Below, piece after piece: positions 32,923 through 34,737 of a stretch of DNA of 34,737 nt (position 1 is its first letter; each line of letters begins with the position of its first letter). Under the pieces are notes generated by a model. That model had not been told where the DNA came from. It saw only the letters and a program-made list of their open reading frames with translations, and did not search any database. The stretch comes from Lachnospiraceae bacterium. GTDB lineage: Bacteria; Bacillota; Clostridia; Lachnospirales; Lachnospiraceae. A program made the translations under genes and the position numbers. Location: NCBI GenBank assembly GCA_910575835.1, contig CAJTGB010000045.1, positions 1 through 34,737 on the forward strand. The letters are read 5' to 3'.

Positions 32923-32977
32923 ATTCTACCACGCCAACCTTGCATTAACCTTGCACCAATCTTGCATTAACCTTGCA
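32923..32977 (-). promoter_or_regulatory. Transporter operon promoter with four 11-bp-spaced repeats
   Basis: TTGCA (TGCAA on the coding strand) occurs at 32940, 32951, 32962 and 32973, each exactly 11 bases apart; the units 1 and 3 share TTGCATTAAC. On the coding strand a -10 box TAGAAT (32923-32928) lies just downstream, so the array overlaps and extends upstream of the -35 region. Direct repeats with 11-bp phase are the usual target of OmpR-type response regulators such as those of lantibiotic operons. The regulator encoded at 33950-34642 is the likely protein. Confidence 0.72.
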
Positions 32978-33008
32978 ATTTGGAAAAGGCGATTTTTACA
33001 AATAATTA

Positions 33009-33030
33009 CTCCCGCCATAGGGGGCGGGAG
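33009..33030 (-). terminator. Hairpin after the two-component genes
   Basis: CTCCCGCC (33009-33016) pairs with GGCGGGAG (33023-33030). On the minus strand it comes directly after the kinase stop codon and is followed by an A/T-rich run (TAATTATTTG). It would end or reduce read-through into the transporter operon, which has its own promoter. Confidence 0.65.
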
Positions 33031-33034
33031 CTGA

Positions 33035-33946
33035 TTAGTTTATCAAAGGGAAAAACAGGGTGAAAATTGTTCCTTTTCCCGGTGTGCTGTCTGCCGTTAT
33101 TGTTCCGTTTAATTTATCAACAAGCTCATGTACGATAGACAGACCAAGACCGCTGCCTTTTTCAGACCGCCCTTTATCGCATTTATACAGCCGATCAAAA
33201 ATATGCTTTAAGTCCTCCTTGCCAATCCCTATTCCATTATCAGACAGGAGAATTTTTATATTCCTGTTCTGTTCTGATAAAGCGACTTCAATTTTATCTG
33301 CATGGCTATGGGAGATTACATTTTGTATAAGGTTGTTTAATATCCGCATATATCCGTCCGGGTCAATCTGCACCCGGAAAGGCTGTTCTGGAATGTCAAT
33401 CGTGAAATCTACCTGTGTATCTTCAAATATCGGTATCCAGTCGATTAGTATATTCCGTGTCAGCTCTGTTAAATCAATCTCCGCTATGTTCATGGAAAAT
33501 TCATTAGACCCTAACCTAAACCAATCAAAAAGCACATCTATATATTCTTTCAAGTCATGCGCTTTCCGGCGAGCAGTTTCGATATAGTCATCACGTTCTT
33601 TTCCGTCAACAATCCCTTTGTGTGCAGCGTCCAAATACCCAATCAAAGTGGTAAGCGGTGTCCTTATATCATGGGAAAGGCTCGTCATAAGCTGCCTGTT
33701 TGTTTCGTCCGTCTGGTGATAGGCAGAAAGCCTTTTTTCATAAGACAGGATAATATCGTTGATTGCATAAGCAAGAGGGGCAACAAGCTCATGTGTTTCT
33801 GCTAAAATACGCCTGTTTCCATTCCCATTTTTTATATCTTCCAAAGCGTCAGATATTTCCGAAATCTGCTTTTTTACACGCCGGACGGTCAGCGCAGAAC
33901 TGCAAACAGATAAAAGGACAATCACAATGATAGCTTCTGAATACAA
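33035..33946 (-). CDS. Sensor histidine kinase with a single membrane segment
   Basis: A 303-residue kinase. One hydrophobic segment (about residues 4-20) is followed directly by a coiled linker and the dimerisation domain with His92 in SLSHDIRTPL. The ATP-binding domain has NNLIQNVISHS (N box), SDNGIGIG (G1) and GSGLGLSIV (G2). There is no extracellular sensor loop. The start is a TTG with AAGGAGG 8 bases upstream, inside the response regulator's end. The kinase frame is the same as the regulator frame, separated only by TGA and one codon. By context it phosphorylates that regulator in response to peptide stress, perhaps through the transporter, as in Cpr/Bce-type systems. Confidence 0.92.
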   Translation of the reverse strand: MYSEAIIVIVLLSVCSSALTVRRVKKQISEISDALEDIKNGNGNRRILAETHELVAPLAYAINDIILSYEKRLSAYHQTDETNRQLMTSLSHDIRTPLTTLIGYLDAAHKGIVDGKERDDYIETARRKAHDLKEYIDVLFDWFRLGSNEFSMNIAEIDLTELTRNILIDWIPIFEDTQVDFTIDIPEQPFRVQIDPDGYMRILNNLIQNVISHSHADKIEVALSEQNRNIKILLSDNGIGIGKEDLKHIFDRLYKCDKGRSEKGSGLGLSIVHELVDKLNGTITADSTPGKGTIFTLFFPLIN

Positions 33947-33949
33947 CGG

Positions 33950-34642
33950 TCATACCTCCTTGCTGAAACGGTAGCCAATCCCTTTTACTGTCTGTATATA
34001 TTTAGGGCTTCCGGGATTTTCTTCTATTTTTTTCCGTAAACGGCTAATGATTGCCATAATATTACTATCATCATACACATATTCCTCGCCCCATACCTTT
34101 TCATATATTTGCTGTTTTGTTAGTATTTTTCCCTGATTTTTAGCAAGGAACAGAAGAAGATCAAACTCTTTCGGGGGAAGTTCATATTCTCCATTTATTG
34201 TAATAATGGAACGGCTATTAAAATCAATCGTCAACCCGTCAAACTCAAATCTCTGTGTCTGTCCGTCTTTTTGGTTGAAGCGGGTATAGCGTCTAATCAA
34301 TGAAACAATACGGGCAACCAGCTCGTCCATATCAAAAGGTTTTGTTAAATAATCATCGGCTCCCGCCCGCAAGCCACGCACTTTTGAAGCACTGTCATTT
34401 TTTGATGTAAACATTAAAATAGGCAGACTGCTTTCCTGTCTAATCTGTTCTAATGTTTCAAAACCATCGAAACCGGGCATCATTACGTCCAGTATGACAA
34501 GCTGGTATTCCTTGTCTTTTAGTTGCAGCAAGCCGGATTTCCCGGAATAGCAGCAGTCAGCTTCTATACTCTCTTGTAAAATACTTTGCTTGATCAATGC
34601 ACAAAGCTCTTTATCATCATCAATAATTAAAACTTTATTCAT
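33950..34642 (-). CDS. OmpR-family response regulator
   Basis: A 230-residue regulator. The receiver domain (residues 1-115) has the acidic pair Asp8/Asp9, the phosphorylated Asp52 in LVILDVMMPG, Thr85-like residue in LMFTSKND and Lys in LTKPFDMDEL. The winged-helix output domain (about 130-230) shows PPKEFDLLLFLAKNQGKILT and the tail YIQTVKGIGYRFSKEV. The ATG at 34642 gives the normal family start MNKVLIIDDD; the frame extends to 34678 but the upstream ATG sits on the ribosome binding site. The kinase gene follows 3 bases after the stop. Likely activator of the neighbouring transporter through the 11-bp repeats. Confidence 0.93.
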   Translation of the reverse strand: MNKVLIIDDDKELCALIKQSILQESIEADCCYSGKSGLLQLKDKEYQLVILDVMMPGFDGFETLEQIRQESSLPILMFTSKNDSASKVRGLRAGADDYLTKPFDMDELVARIVSLIRRYTRFNQKDGQTQRFEFDGLTIDFNSRSIITINGEYELPPKEFDLLLFLAKNQGKILTKQQIYEKVWGEEYVYDDSNIMAIISRLRKKIEENPGSPKYIQTVKGIGYRFSKEV

Positions 34643-34666
34643 GTTTATATCCATTCCTTTCGCTTC

Positions 34667-34705
34667 GCTCAGGCACAAAACGTAATGAAAATGGTTTCCC
34701 TGAGC
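34667..34705. repeat. Inverted repeat in the response regulator leader
   Basis: GCTCAGG (34667-34673) is complementary to CCTGAGC (34699-34705) with a 25-base loop. A possible -10 box TATAAA lies beyond it on the minus strand (34716-34721), with its -35 box outside the window, so this stem would lie at the 5' end of the transcript. Confidence 0.4.
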
Positions 34706-34737
34706 CTATTTTTTCTTTATAATTCTTCTTGTAGGGA

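Overview
The window reads as a chromosomal segment of a low-to-mid GC Firmicute, most likely a gut member of the Lachnospiraceae. The grounds are strong AGGAGG-type ribosome binding sites, Clostridia-type gene content, and a mannan phosphorolysis operon closely resembling those of Roseburia and Ruminococcus. The family-level placement is inference from gene content; no marker gene is present.

Left part (1-5.8 kb): the 3' end of a group II intron abuts a P-type heavy-metal ATPase (116-2191), followed by a convergent DtxR/MntR-type metalloregulator. Then comes a decayed stretch (about 2.95-4.76 kb) with a palindromic MITE-like repeat, a truncated helix-turn-helix gene, a degraded reading frame, and two dehydrogenase pseudogenes fused by deletion. 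A PnuC-type vitamin transporter follows on the minus strand. Its leader ends in a perfectly placed intrinsic terminator that abuts the Shine-Dalgarno, so it looks like an attenuator or riboswitch.

Nucleoside salvage block (6.1-11.2 kb, plus strand): a Crp/Fnr regulator, uridine phosphorylase, CNT nucleoside transporter, phosphopentomutase, deoxyribose-phosphate aldolase and cytidine deaminase. Together they import pyrimidine (deoxy)nucleosides, deaminate cytidine, split off the base and feed the pentose phosphate into glycolysis. A RelB/DinJ-YoeB toxin-antitoxin pair on the minus strand ends this block.

Mannan block (12.0-29.2 kb, plus strand): a LacI-family regulator with its own sigma-A promoter and AT-rich operator. 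After a terminator and two more structured repeats comes a 13-gene operon with a matching operator. It encodes an ABC importer (binding lipoprotein and two permeases, no ATPase), a GH130_2-type phosphorylase, a cellobiose/mannobiose 2-epimerase, a GH130_1-type mannosylglucose phosphorylase, a membrane-anchored protein of unknown function, a YesL-family protein, two SGNH esterases (CE2-like and CE17-like), a phosphogluco/phosphomannomutase, a GH1 beta-glucosidase, and a single polypeptide fusing mannose-6-phosphate isomerase to a ROK sugar kinase. The inferred route is: import of acetylated (gluco)manno-oligosaccharides, cytoplasmic deacetylation, epimerisation and phosphorolysis to mannose-1-phosphate plus glucose, then conversion to fructose-6-phosphate and glucose-6-phosphate. 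No endomannanase lies in the window.

Right part (29.5-34.7 kb, minus strand): a visibly more AT-rich module of a two-component system followed by a LanFEG/Cpr-like ABC transporter (ATPase with an E-loop and two permeases), a YxeA-family protein and a lipoprotein. It is probably for defence against cationic or lantibiotic peptides. The transporter promoter carries four TTGCA repeats spaced exactly 11 bp, a likely binding array for the response regulator.
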